DNA from: JAFNAG01 sp963824985
GTDB taxonomy: Bacteria > Acidobacteriota > UBA6911
Reading direction: 5' to 3'
Assembly: GCA_963824985.1 (NCBI GenBank)
Contig: CAWGRQ010000047.1
Location: 248,001 to 312,000 of the forward strand
DNA length: 64,000 bases
Position 1 is the first letter of the stretch. Every line of letters begins with the position of its first letter. The position numbers and the translations under genes were made by a program. The notes beneath the pieces were generated by a model. That model did no database searches and had not been told where the DNA came from. It worked only from the letters and a program-made list of their open reading frames with translations. Below are positions 40,560-48,555 of the stretch, one piece after another.

Positions 40560-40707
40560 ACCAGGCCCCGAATTCACGTTTTGGAATCAGGGCTGGGAGC
40601 GCACCGGCTGATAATCATACGGCTCGAGCGAGAAACTTCCCCGCCCCTGGGTCAAGGAACGCAACTGGGTCGAATACCCGAACATGTCGGCCAGCGGGAC
40701 CAGCGCG
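40323..40707 (+). repeat. 385-bp direct repeat, left copy
   Basis: This stretch (most of brnA plus the 3' end of the EF-G gene) recurs at 41906-42290 with equal length and about 18 mismatches by eye. An IS1-like element occupies the space between the two copies. The arrangement is that of a tandem duplication with an insertion sequence at its junction. Confidence 0.9.
40587..40707 (-). pseudogene. EF-G paralogue, C-terminal fragment
   Basis: The minus strand encodes the last 39 residues of the EF-G-like protein whose full gene is at 42170-44221: ALVPLADMFGYSTQLRSL followed by TQGRGSFSLEPYDYQPVRSQP. It is part of the 385-bp duplication and is cut by the IS1-like element at 40708-40713. It has no start and should not be expressed as a protein. 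Confidence 0.85.
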
Positions 40708-40713
40708 GTACTC

Positions 40714-41898
40714 CCGCCATCAATTGTTGGTAGCCCAACCGTAACTTGCGTGTGTGGTAGAGTTTGAGACTCAATTATAATCCATAAGTTCTATCGTCGA
40801 CAGGATCCAAGAACCATGAGGAGTCTCAGATGTACGAACCCCCAATGCCCGCTGTCGGGGAAAGCCTGTGCCGGAAACCTCATCCGCCACGGCTTCTATA
40901 AAACCACTTGGGGAAAGCGTCGCTGATACGGGTGCCGGATTTGCGGGAAGACTTTCTGCTTGAATGTGGGCACGGCCTACTATCGGCTCCAACATCGTCG
41001 CACAACCTTTGACGAGGTCGCCAGCCTCAGCGTCGAAGGCCTGAACAAATCCGCAATTGCTCGAGTAAAGGGAATCGGCTGGAATCCCGTCGATCGCTGG
41101 CTCAAAAGAGCCGCCGACTCTTGTCGTCGGTTCAAAGATCACAAAATATCGGGATTCACTGTTGCCGAGCTTCAGGCAGACGAAATTCGCACAATTGTTG
41201 GCGGCAAGCACCAGCCGATCTGGGTCTTCGCTGTGATCGAGGTCTGGTCTCGGCTTTGGTTTTCGACAGTTGTCGGGAGACGAAGTTACCGAAACCCGCT
41301 GGCCATCTTACGAAACGTATCCAGCCGAATGAATATCGAACTAGTTCCTCTGATCGCCACGGACGGATTCGATTTCTACGCAAAAGTAATCCGGCGCGTG
41401 TCTGGACTGGCATGTCTCTATGGTCAGGTCATCAAGACGCGCAGGAACGATCGCATCATCAAGGTTGAGAGGAGAGCGGTGATCGGCGCCGTGTGGCGGT
41501 TGGAAGAGGCGTTGCGTAACTCCGAGGATTCTTCAAAGCTGAACACGTCGTTCATTGAACGGCTGAATCTCACAATCCGACAGGGCTCAGCGTATCTTTG
41601 CCGGCGGACGATCTGTCACGCGCGATGACAGGAGCGTCTCGAGGATCATCTCGAATTGCTTCGCCGCCACTACAACTTCGTTAGGCCTCACAGGGCACTG
41701 AAATTCGGACGAGAGGTCAGGACACAGGCAATGCAGGCGGGATTGACCTCCAGGCGGCTGACGTTCAGGGAGATCTTCTCCTCGACTATGCATTTTCTGG
41801 TGCGCAAAATGTCATGGTCGTATTCTTCGACTCCGCCTTGTCGGTCAATGTGGACGATTCGCACCTTTCAATGGCAGCGTAGCAACACTTGATGGCGG
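40714..41898 (+). mobile_element. IS1-like insertion sequence, defective
   Basis: About 1,185 bp bounded by inverted repeats CCGCCATCAATTGTTGGTAG (40714-40733) and, at the right end read on the minus strand, CCGCCATCAAGTGTTGCTAC. It holds one transposase gene with two nonsense codons. Flanking bases do not form a simple target duplication because each end abuts a different end of the 385-bp repeat. The element probably created that duplication when it moved. Confidence 0.8.
40816..41892 (+). pseudogene. IS1-like transposase with two in-frame stop codons
   Basis: The frame from ATG 40816 gives an N-terminal zinc ribbon (CTNPQC ... CRICGKTFC) like IS1 InsA, a helix-turn-helix segment (DEVASLSVEGLNKSAIARV), then a DDE domain (QADEIRTIVG, LIATDGFDFYAK, FIERLNLTIRQGSAYL) and LRRHYNFVRPHRALKFG. 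The frame is interrupted by TGA at 40924 (codon 37, probably from a CGA Arg) and TGA at 41626 (probably from a TGG Trp). Both are single transitions, so the copy is recently dead. The element could move only if another intact transposase is present elsewhere. Confidence 0.82.
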
Positions 41899-41905
41899 AA
41901 GCACC

Positions 41906-42142
41906 TATGATGCGGTGGAAACTTCCGGCATGATTGACCGGTCAAAACCGTTGAAATACCAAGACCTCGGGCTCCAGTTGCCTGAGTCCCCCCCGACGCA
42001 GGTGATATCAATCAGGCTCCCTTCCGCGCTTTTGAATAATCTCCGTACCATCAGTTCGGAGACCGATATTCCCTATCAGGCACTGATCAAGCTCTTCCTT
42101 TCGGACTCGGTGGCCAAATTCAAAAAGAAGTCCATCGCCTGA
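41906..42142 (+). pseudogene. 5'-truncated brnA copy
   Basis: The right repeat keeps the antitoxin from about residue 18 to its stop. An in-frame ATG at 41915 would give a 75-residue product starting METSGMIDRSKPLKYQDL that still contains the complete DNA-binding half. No ribosome site of good quality is visible before it. It could be silent or could make a shortened antitoxin. Confidence 0.7.
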
Positions 42143-42290
42143 ACCAGGCTTTGAATTCACGTTTTGGAATCAGGGCTGGGAGCGCACCGGCTGATAATCG
42201 TACGGCTCGAGCGAGAAACCTCCCCGCCCCTGGGTCAAGGAACGCAATTGCGTCGAATACCCGAACATGTTGGCCAGCGGAACCAGCGCG
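41906..42290 (+). repeat. 385-bp direct repeat, right copy
   Basis: Second copy of the segment at 40323-40707. It runs from inside a 5'-truncated brnA to inside the 3' end of the complete EF-G-like gene. Differences from the left copy are single substitutions, with no length change. Confidence 0.9.
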
Positions 42291-44221
42291 TGAACGAGGG
42301 CGGCAGTACCCGTGAGCACTGTTTCACGGATCTCCGCGTTTCGGGCCGCGAGGTCCCGCATGATCGCACCAAGGCCATCGGCCGGCGAGCGCACTTCCAG
42401 CCTCATAACGGGTTCGAGCGTAACCGTTCCGGCTTCGGCAAAGGCATGGCGCATGGCGAGGGTAAGGGAGGCCAGCATGGGGATAGCAGGATCCGGCGGA
42501 TCGTTGTGACGAACCCGAAGGATGCGGATTCGGACATCTACGATCGGGAATCCGGCCGGCCCGCCGGAGTTGCAGATGCGCGCCAGAATCTCACGGGCCT
42601 CCTCCTGAAGCGCCCGCGGCAACTGTTGCGCTTCGGCCGCCAATTCGATTTCCACCGGGGGCAGGCTGCGATCTCCCGCCGTCCGAGTCCGCGGCGCGAC
42701 CTTCACGACCGCACTCCCCGTTACCAGGGTGTCGCTGATGCGTTTGGCGAATTCACCTTCGCCGATGCCGGTGCCGGCCACCGTTTCACGATACGAAACC
42801 CGGGGCCGCCCGAATCGTGCCGCCAGGTTGAACTCGCGCTGGAGCCTGTCCCGGGTGATTTCCAGGTGCAATTCCCCCATCCCCGACAGGATGAGTTGAC
42901 CCGTATCGAGGTCGTTACGGACGTTCATGGTCGGATCTTCGCGCAGCAGCCTGCCGACTACCGATAGAAGCCGGTCGCGATCCCCCGGGGTCCGGGCTTC
43001 GACCGCCATCGAGACCACGGTCTGGGGAAAATGAATCGGCTCGAACGTTATGGGGTGATCCGGATCGCACAGGGTGTCGCCGGTGACAACATCTTTCAAT
43101 CCGGGCACAATGACGATATCGCCGCAGTCGGCACGCTCGACCGATTCCATTTGATCCGCCTGAAGCCGCAGAAGACGCCGCAGACGCATCCGATGCTTCG
43201 AGCGCGGGTGGAAACACTGCTCATCGGCAGCCAGCCCGCCGGAATAGACCCGCAGCCAGTAAAAATCGGTATTGGTCGTGGCCACGACCTTGAAGACCAG
43301 GGCGGAAAAAGGCGCCTCGGGTTTCATGGGACGTTCCGCGGGGGCGCCGGTTTCCGGATCGACGCCGCGAACCGGCGGCCGGTCCAGAGGTGAAGGCAGG
43401 TAATCGCAAACGGCATCCAGGATCGGACTGATGCCGAGATCTCGGAGTGCGGCTCCGCAAAGGACGGGCACAAGCTCTCCCGATACCGTCGCTTCGCGGA
43501 GGGCGCGCTTCAGATGCCCTGCTGAGATCGCCGCTCCCGCCAGGTACATGTCTGCCAGCCACTCGATGCGCTCGGCCGTCTTTTCGACCAGCCGGTCCCT
43601 CGCTTTCTGCGCCACGTCGAGAGAGTCTTTCGGCAATTCGCGGATCTGAATATCACGTCCTCTCGATGCGGCATCGAACACCAGCCAGCGCATCTCCAGC
43701 AGATCCAGAACTCCATCCAGGTTCCCTTCGAGACCGTGAGGCAAATTGATGAAGGCTGCGCGCGCTCCCAGCCGGCTTTCGATTTCGGCCAGAACCCGGT
43801 TGTGATCCGCACCCGCCCGGTCGAGCTTGTTGATAAAGGCCAGGCGCGGCATATCGTAGCGGTCCGCCTGCAGCCACACGGTTTCACTCTGAGGTTCGAC
43901 CCCTTCCACCCCCGAAAAAATGACCACCGCGCCATCCAGCACCCGCAGGCTTCGTTCCACCTCAGCCGTGAAATCGACATGCCCCGGCGTGTCGATCAGG
44001 TTTATCTGGTAGCCGTTCCAAACAAAGGTGCTGGCTGCAGCGGAAATGGTAATGCCGCGCTCGCGTTCGTCGGCGCGAAAATCCATGATCGCTGCCCCAT
44101 CGTGAACCTCCCCGATCCGGTGTGATACCCCCGCGTAATAGAGAAACCGCTCCGTGGCGGTGGTTTTCCCCGCATCGATGTGCGCGATGATCCCGATGTT
44201 GCGTAATCGTTCAAGCAGCAT
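42170..44221 (-). CDS. Translation elongation factor G paralogue
   Basis: A 683-residue translational GTPase. The start ATG at 44221 gives MLLERLRNIGIIAHIDAGKT, with the P-loop at residues 13-20. ERERGITISAAAS (switch I), DTPGHVDF (switch II) and NKLDRAGAD (G4) follow, so GTPase function looks intact. Domains II-V are present and end GYSTQLRSLTQGRGGFSLEP, as in EF-G. Domain IV departs from housekeeping EF-G: the segment after YRETVAGTGIGEGEFAKRI lacks the usual QSGGRGQYG-type motif and instead reads SDTLVTGSAVVKVAPR. It also stands alone, away from rpsL/rpsG/tuf. It is therefore probably a divergent paralogue (ribosome recycling, stress or specialised elongation); this is inference. Its 3' end is duplicated at 40587. 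Confidence 0.88.
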   Translation of the reverse strand: MLLERLRNIGIIAHIDAGKTTATERFLYYAGVSHRIGEVHDGAAIMDFRADERERGITISAAASTFVWNGYQINLIDTPGHVDFTAEVERSLRVLDGAVVIFSGVEGVEPQSETVWLQADRYDMPRLAFINKLDRAGADHNRVLAEIESRLGARAAFINLPHGLEGNLDGVLDLLEMRWLVFDAASRGRDIQIRELPKDSLDVAQKARDRLVEKTAERIEWLADMYLAGAAISAGHLKRALREATVSGELVPVLCGAALRDLGISPILDAVCDYLPSPLDRPPVRGVDPETGAPAERPMKPEAPFSALVFKVVATTNTDFYWLRVYSGGLAADEQCFHPRSKHRMRLRRLLRLQADQMESVERADCGDIVIVPGLKDVVTGDTLCDPDHPITFEPIHFPQTVVSMAVEARTPGDRDRLLSVVGRLLREDPTMNVRNDLDTGQLILSGMGELHLEITRDRLQREFNLAARFGRPRVSYRETVAGTGIGEGEFAKRISDTLVTGSAVVKVAPRTRTAGDRSLPPVEIELAAEAQQLPRALQEEAREILARICNSGGPAGFPIVDVRIRILRVRHNDPPDPAIPMLASLTLAMRHAFAEAGTVTLEPVMRLEVRSPADGLGAIMRDLAARNAEIRETVLTGTAALVHALVPLANMFGYSTQLRSLTQGRGGFSLEPYDYQPVRSQP

Positions 44222-44405
44222 AAGCAAAACGGCCCGCGTGACCCTGCTCTTTACCCGGGGAGCGCCCGGTCATCCCGGACGCCTGTGCCCGGCCTGCAAG
44301 TTGTCTACCATACCATAGGGAGTTTTTTTTCAAAACCCCGCCTCCTGGTTGTGGCAAAATCCCCCGGGAGAAATATTAACAACAGCTGAATAGCGGAGAT
44401 CCATT

Positions 44406-44756
44406 GTGACCAAGAAAGTGGTAATTCTGGTGCGGCAGGCAGGACTGGGAAACGTCGACGCAACCGACGAGGCGTTCGGCGTCGAAATGTTTGACCGCTT
44501 CATACATTCGCTCGAAGGGCAGGAAATCAAGCCTTATGCCATCTGTTTGTACACCCGGGGAGTGACGCTTGCCTGCCAGGGGTCCGCGGTCGTTTTCGGC
44601 CTCAAAATGCTGCAGGGAATGGGGGTACAGATCTTGATCTGCAAAAGCTGCCTTGAACATTACGACCTGGCCAACAAGGTGATGGCGGGCGAGATCCGGG
44701 GCATGGCGGAAATTGCAGAGCTGCTCATGGAGGCAGACCGGGTAATCACGGTCTAG
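44406..44756 (+). CDS. DsrE-like protein resembling the YedF C-terminal domain
   Basis: A 116-residue cytoplasmic protein with a DsrE/DsrF-type fold. KVVILVRQAGLGN, MFDRFIHSLE and ICLYTRGVTLACQG are followed by GVQILICKSCLEHYDLANKV, whose cysteines (CKSC) correspond to the persulfide-carrying site of this family, and AGEIRGMAEIAELLMEADRVI, a close match to the selenium-metabolism protein YedF. The TusA-like N-terminal domain of full-length YedF is missing. The start is GTG 44406 with GGAG upstream. The TAG stop is also the first triplet of a TA-type repeat. A sulfur or selenium relay role is likely; its partner is not in view. Confidence 0.8.
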   Translation: MTKKVVILVRQAGLGNVDATDEAFGVEMFDRFIHSLEGQEIKPYAICLYTRGVTLACQGSAVVFGLKMLQGMGVQILICKSCLEHYDLANKVMAGEIRGMAEIAELLMEADRVITV

Positions 44757-44964
44757 CCGGCATTATTTGATGAAGAGCGGATCACGGAACATGCGGGGAC
44801 GCTGACGAACGCGGACCGGCTCTCTGTGCAGGGCTTTTCCGGGCTCGAAGGCCCTGGTGCCGCTCATGTCCTCTCGTGTCCCCAAGGCTATCTGTCATTG
44901 ACAGATCCCGCCGCCGTTTGTTCGTTCATTCGTTTAACAAAACCGATCATCAATAATGCGGACT
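44754..44964 (+). repeat. TA-type dispersed repeat, copy 3
   Basis: The left end TAGCCGGCATTATTTGATGA overlaps the preceding gene's stop codon; the right end ATCATCAATAATGCGGACT (about 44946-44964) is its inverted complement with small differences. The first 115 bp align with the minus strand of 14340-14446. No gene is contained. Confidence 0.55.
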
Positions 44965-45016
44965 GGCGGTTGACTTTCCCGCTAAAGTTTCCGGTTGCGG
45001 CGACGATCTATCGACT

Positions 45017-45340
45017 ATGGAATATCGACGAAGGGAACCTCGATTTGAAATCGATCAGCCGGTTTCCGTAAAAAACCTGGAACAGCCGGACATTGTCGTG
45101 GCAGGACGGCTGGCGAACTTTTCCGCCTCCGGAATTCGTCTGATGCTGGAGCGGGAGCTCAGCCTGGGAACCATGGTTAAGGTCGAATGGGGGGGCACCA
45201 TACTGCTCGGCGAAATCATCTACTGTTCGCCTCAAGGCGCCGAATTCGCCGTGGGACTCCAACTGGAGGATGCCCTGTACGATGCCGAGGGACTCTGCTC
45301 CATGTCCGATACGGTCGCCCATCCGTCCGGAAAACATTAG
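45017..45340 (+). CDS. PilZ domain protein
   Basis: A 107-residue single-domain protein. It has the cyclic-di-GMP binding signature: RRREPRFEI (RxxxR) at residues 4-12 and NFSASGIRLML (D/NxSxxG) at about residues 34-44, followed by the beta-barrel strands MVKVEWGGTILLGEIIY. Such stand-alone PilZ proteins act as c-di-GMP effectors for motility, adhesion or exopolysaccharide. The ATG at 45017 is the likely start, although no strong ribosome site is visible. No cyclase or flagellar gene is nearby. Confidence 0.85.
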   Translation: MEYRRREPRFEIDQPVSVKNLEQPDIVVAGRLANFSASGIRLMLERELSLGTMVKVEWGGTILLGEIIYCSPQGAEFAVGLQLEDALYDAEGLCSMSDTVAHPSGKH

Positions 45341-45689
45341 CCCATGTCCCGGGAATCATCCCGGAAGAAACGTCCAACCGGCACTCATAGCAATCGCGGG
45401 TACGCCCCGAAGCCGGAGTCTCATCACCCGGAACAGGTGGTGTCCGCGCCCCAGACAATCGCGCCACGGCTCATTTCAGAGCGAACGGAAAGATGCCGGC
45501 TGAGTTTTCATTTCCCTGCGCCGGCACACCGCAACTCCCCAGTGTGCAAATAGTATTCGGGTTAGATCTATTTTCATGGAAGCCGCGGTTGGCTTATTAT
45601 GCAGCCCCATGCAAAGGTTACCCAGACAGTCCAACGCCGGGTTGCGGCGGCGGGCGGAATGGGGGGCAGGCGTATGACCCCGTTCAGTG
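45341..45689. other. Region without a supported gene
   Basis: About 350 bp between the PilZ gene and the DUF4143 fragment. A 69-codon frame at 45344-45553 has no family resemblance and a composition unlike the neighbours, so it is not called. No hairpin or repeat stands out. Confidence 0.4.
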
Positions 45690-46297
45690 CAGATCCCTCC
45701 GCGCGTGTCGCCGTCTCGCGAAGTCGACCCGGAAGCCCGGCCGGCAACGGTTGACGCCCTGCTTCGATTCGGAGGTTTCCCCGAGCCATTCCTCGCCGGC
45801 AGCGAGCGCGAACACAGGCGCTGGCAGAAAGAGCACCGGGAACGGATCGTACGCGATGATCTGCGCGACCTCGAACGCGTGCGCGAAGTATCGTTGATCG
45901 AACTGCTTCTGCAGCACCTCCCGCGCTGCGTGGGATCTCCGCTCTCGGTCAAGAGCCTGAGCGAGTCGCTCCAGGTCGCGCACGAGACCGTCGAGCGCTG
46001 GCTGACGGTGCTCGAACGGCTTTGTGTCTGCTTCCGAATCCCGCCGTACGGAGCACCCCGGATCCGCGCAGTCAGAAAGGAGAAGAAGCTTTACTTCTGG
46101 GACTGGTCCCAGGCTCCCGAGGGGGGACCGCGACTGGGGAATCTGGTGGCTTGCCAGTTGTTGAAGTATTGCCAGTGGCGGGAGGATACGGAGGGTTTTG
46201 TCATGGAGCTCAGGTATTTGCGCGACACCGACAAGCGCGAAGTCGATTTCGTGGTCGTGCGCGATGGCAAACCGGAGTTTTTTGTTCGTCCGCTCAC
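45690..46297 (+). pseudogene. DUF4143 / AAA ATPase C-terminal fragment
   Basis: The frame encodes the C-terminal part of a DUF4143-containing AAA ATPase: LLRFGGFPEPFLAGSEREHR, RERIVRDDLRDLERVREVSL, KSLSESLQVAHETVERWLTVL (winged-helix part) and YLRDTDKREVDFVVVRDGKP (nuclease-like strand). The N-terminal ATPase with its Walker motifs is missing, and the end breaks off after EFFVR, where the next bases belong to the 3' end of the opposite VWA gene. It is thus truncated on both sides. Extra codons to 46412 are read-through of the neighbour's antisense strand. Confidence 0.75.
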
Positions 46298-48351
46298 CGG
46301 GAGATCAACATTACCGGCGCCTGCCAGAACGCCGCTTTCCGGGAAGCGGGATCCAGCACGGTCACCTGGCAGACATACTCCCCCGGAGGGAGCTTCGACA
46401 GGGACAGGCTGAATCTCAAGGGCTGCGTCTTGGATTCCGGGCCCAGGCCGTCCATGAACTGAAGCAGCGGGGTTTCGAACGCCTTGACCTGGCCACGGTA
46501 GAAGGTAATAAGCGCAATCAAAGGCTGCGGGGTTGCGGCATAATGCTCGTAGGCCTGCAGGTAAACATACATGTCACGCTCTTTGCTGAAGACGCGCGTG
46601 ACGCTTGGAATCAGCTTCTGCCCTCCGACCAGCAGCGGATTCGATGCCAGAGCTGCCGCCGCCAGTTTGCCCTTGCCGGCATTGAACAACGCTTCTTTCA
46701 CATCCACTCGTTGGCTGCTCAGTACGACCGAACTTATAGGTAGGCAGCTTTCTTCTTTGAGCAGGTTGGGAATGACAAAGGGTGTCTGAAACGTACCGAT
46801 GCGGCCGGTTTCCGCATCGCGCGCGAGAAACTTGATTACATACTTCCCCGGAAGCAGCGTGAAACCGGTGTCGTACTGAATCGGCCGGTTCGCCAGTGCG
46901 GCAGCCGTTTCGCCGCTCAACTTGATGTCCACTTTGTCGCGCAGGTTTCTCACGGTCGGGCCGGAGTCGGCTTTTACCACGCCGATGAAATCGATGAGCG
47001 TGCGTTCCGCACCCCCCCGGCTGGCGAGCACGAGCTCGCTGCCCGGAATCTTCACCGTGATCGGGACGAAGTACTCCGCGCTATTCAACTGGAAGTAGTT
47101 GATCTCCATCGCGATCGGGAGATCCGTAACCGGATCCTCCAGCAGAAGAGCCTCTTCGAGTTGCCTCTCCTTGTCGGCGACGGTGAACTTGTCGAAGGTC
47201 TTGGCTGCGTAGTATCCCTGGCGATAGTCCAATCTGGCGCCTGGGATCTCCTTCAGCGAGATCCTGACGCGCCGGAATCTTCCATCGGAAGCCGTGTTGG
47301 TCGGGTAATAGCCAATGACGTAATAGCTCGTGATTGCCTTTTGCGCCTGGACGATTCCCGCCGACAGGTCGTTGTTGTCGAGCAAGGCCTTGCCGCCGGT
47401 ATCCGCGGCAAGGGCGTAGAGCGTGTCCTGAGACTGCTGGAAAGCGGTAATCCGGGACATCGCGATTGCGCCTGTGAACATGCCGAGCCCGCCGGGCGAG
47501 GCCTCGCTTGCGTTCCCCAGAGGCGCCATGGCGACGAGGCCGCGCGAGTCGACCGGGAAGATCACGACGTTCGCGCGGATCGCGGCATTGATCGTCGCGC
47601 GGAGCTGCGCCATGTTGTCCAGCCCGTTCAACTGCAACCCTCCGCCGAAATATACGAGCGACTTGCGTTCGTTCACCGGGCGCAGCATGTTCACCGCCGT
47701 CTGAAGAGCGGAAAGCTTGCGGTCGGTATTGAACAGGTTGAACTCGGGCGTATCCTGGCCGAACACCACATCCGGGCCGTAGTCGTTGTGCTCGTCGGTG
47801 TACGCGAGTTTCCAGAGCGTGCTCATAAGCGCGTCCCGGTCGTCCGTGAAATCCTGCAGGATGCTGACCGTACCCTGTTGCTGCTGGTACCTCATGATCG
47901 CGACCAGGTCCGCGGCTTTCATCTGCGACTGAACGAATCTGGCCGCCGCGGAGTAGATATTGAAGTCCCCCGGGTCGAAGAAAAGGACCAGGAGCCGGCG
48001 ATCCCGGTAGCGCTCGGGATTGGTCGCGAGCCGAGGGCTTGTCGCCGGCGTCACCGTGAGGTCGGGCACGGTGAAGCGTTCCATCGGGGGCGCCGGCGTC
48101 TCGTCCAGCTTTTCAAACTGAAACACGCTGATGGTCTGGGGAACGCCGTCTTCGGTTACTATGAAATCCTTTTCCGTCAGTCCCGCGATCGTCCTGCCGT
48201 CCCTGTCCCTGACGGACACATTCTCCACGACGAGCTGCGTTTTCACTGCGATCCTGAACGGCTGCTCCTGCCGGTCTTGCGCCATCGGAGCAGCGAAACC
48301 CAGCAACGGAAACACCAACGCAATTACCAGTCTTCGTAACTGTTTAACCAT
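46294..48351 (-). CDS. Acidobacterial VWA-related secreted protein (cassette 2)
   Basis: An intact 685-residue protein, paralogous to the frameshifted gene at 33439. The ATG at 48351 opens a signal peptide (LRRLVIALVFPLLGFAAPMA); an upstream in-frame ATG at 48513 would add 54 residues derived from a repeat. QLVVENVSVRDRDGRTIAGL and FIVTEDGVPQTISVF define the TIGR03436 family, and the VWA-like core has LLVLFFDPGDFNIY instead of a canonical MIDAS, then LVYFGGGLQLNGLDNMAQLR. The C-terminus stops at QAPVMLISR, about eight residues earlier than its paralogue and right at the junction with the DUF4143 fragment. It is the last gene of a five-gene minus-strand series headed by blaI. Confidence 0.88.
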   Translation of the reverse strand: MVKQLRRLVIALVFPLLGFAAPMAQDRQEQPFRIAVKTQLVVENVSVRDRDGRTIAGLTEKDFIVTEDGVPQTISVFQFEKLDETPAPPMERFTVPDLTVTPATSPRLATNPERYRDRRLLVLFFDPGDFNIYSAAARFVQSQMKAADLVAIMRYQQQQGTVSILQDFTDDRDALMSTLWKLAYTDEHNDYGPDVVFGQDTPEFNLFNTDRKLSALQTAVNMLRPVNERKSLVYFGGGLQLNGLDNMAQLRATINAAIRANVVIFPVDSRGLVAMAPLGNASEASPGGLGMFTGAIAMSRITAFQQSQDTLYALAADTGGKALLDNNDLSAGIVQAQKAITSYYVIGYYPTNTASDGRFRRVRISLKEIPGARLDYRQGYYAAKTFDKFTVADKERQLEEALLLEDPVTDLPIAMEINYFQLNSAEYFVPITVKIPGSELVLASRGGAERTLIDFIGVVKADSGPTVRNLRDKVDIKLSGETAAALANRPIQYDTGFTLLPGKYVIKFLARDAETGRIGTFQTPFVIPNLLKEESCLPISSVVLSSQRVDVKEALFNAGKGKLAAAALASNPLLVGGQKLIPSVTRVFSKERDMYVYLQAYEHYAATPQPLIALITFYRGQVKAFETPLLQFMDGLGPESKTQPLRFSLSLSKLPPGEYVCQVTVLDPASRKAAFWQAPVMLISR

Positions 48352-48427
48352 AAGGAAGATCGTGAGCTTGCCTGCATTCTCGGCGCGTCGATCAGGACCG
48401 CCCAGGCCAAAGCCTCGCGAATCAGCT

Positions 48428-48514
48428 AATGACAAATAACCATTCGCCAATAACCAATGACAAATTCTCTCAAAGCACTGGTCATTTGTGATTTGCGATT
48501 GGTTAATTGTCATT
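48428..48514. repeat. Imperfect inverted repeat between receptor and VWA genes
   Basis: AATGACAAATAACCATTCGC (48428-48447) pairs with GCGATTGGTTAATTGTCATT (48495-48514) at 18 of 20 positions. It lies in the 204-bp gap of cassette 2 and may form a long hairpin affecting expression of the VWA gene. AT-rich repeats of this type are scattered in many environmental genomes. Confidence 0.55.
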
Positions 48515-48555
48515 TGGTCGACTACAAGTTTTCGTGGTTCGGTTTCTTTTCATGA

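Noticed and set aside
40924..41628. Both stops in the IS1-like transposase are TGA, suggesting recoding or selenocysteine
   Set aside because: Every other gene uses TGA as a normal stop, no SECIS-like hairpin was seen behind either codon, and each is one transition away from the codon expected there.
45344..45553. A 69-codon frame after the PilZ gene
   Set aside because: No domain, no convincing ribosome site, and an Arg/Ser/Pro-rich composition typical of random high-GC frames.
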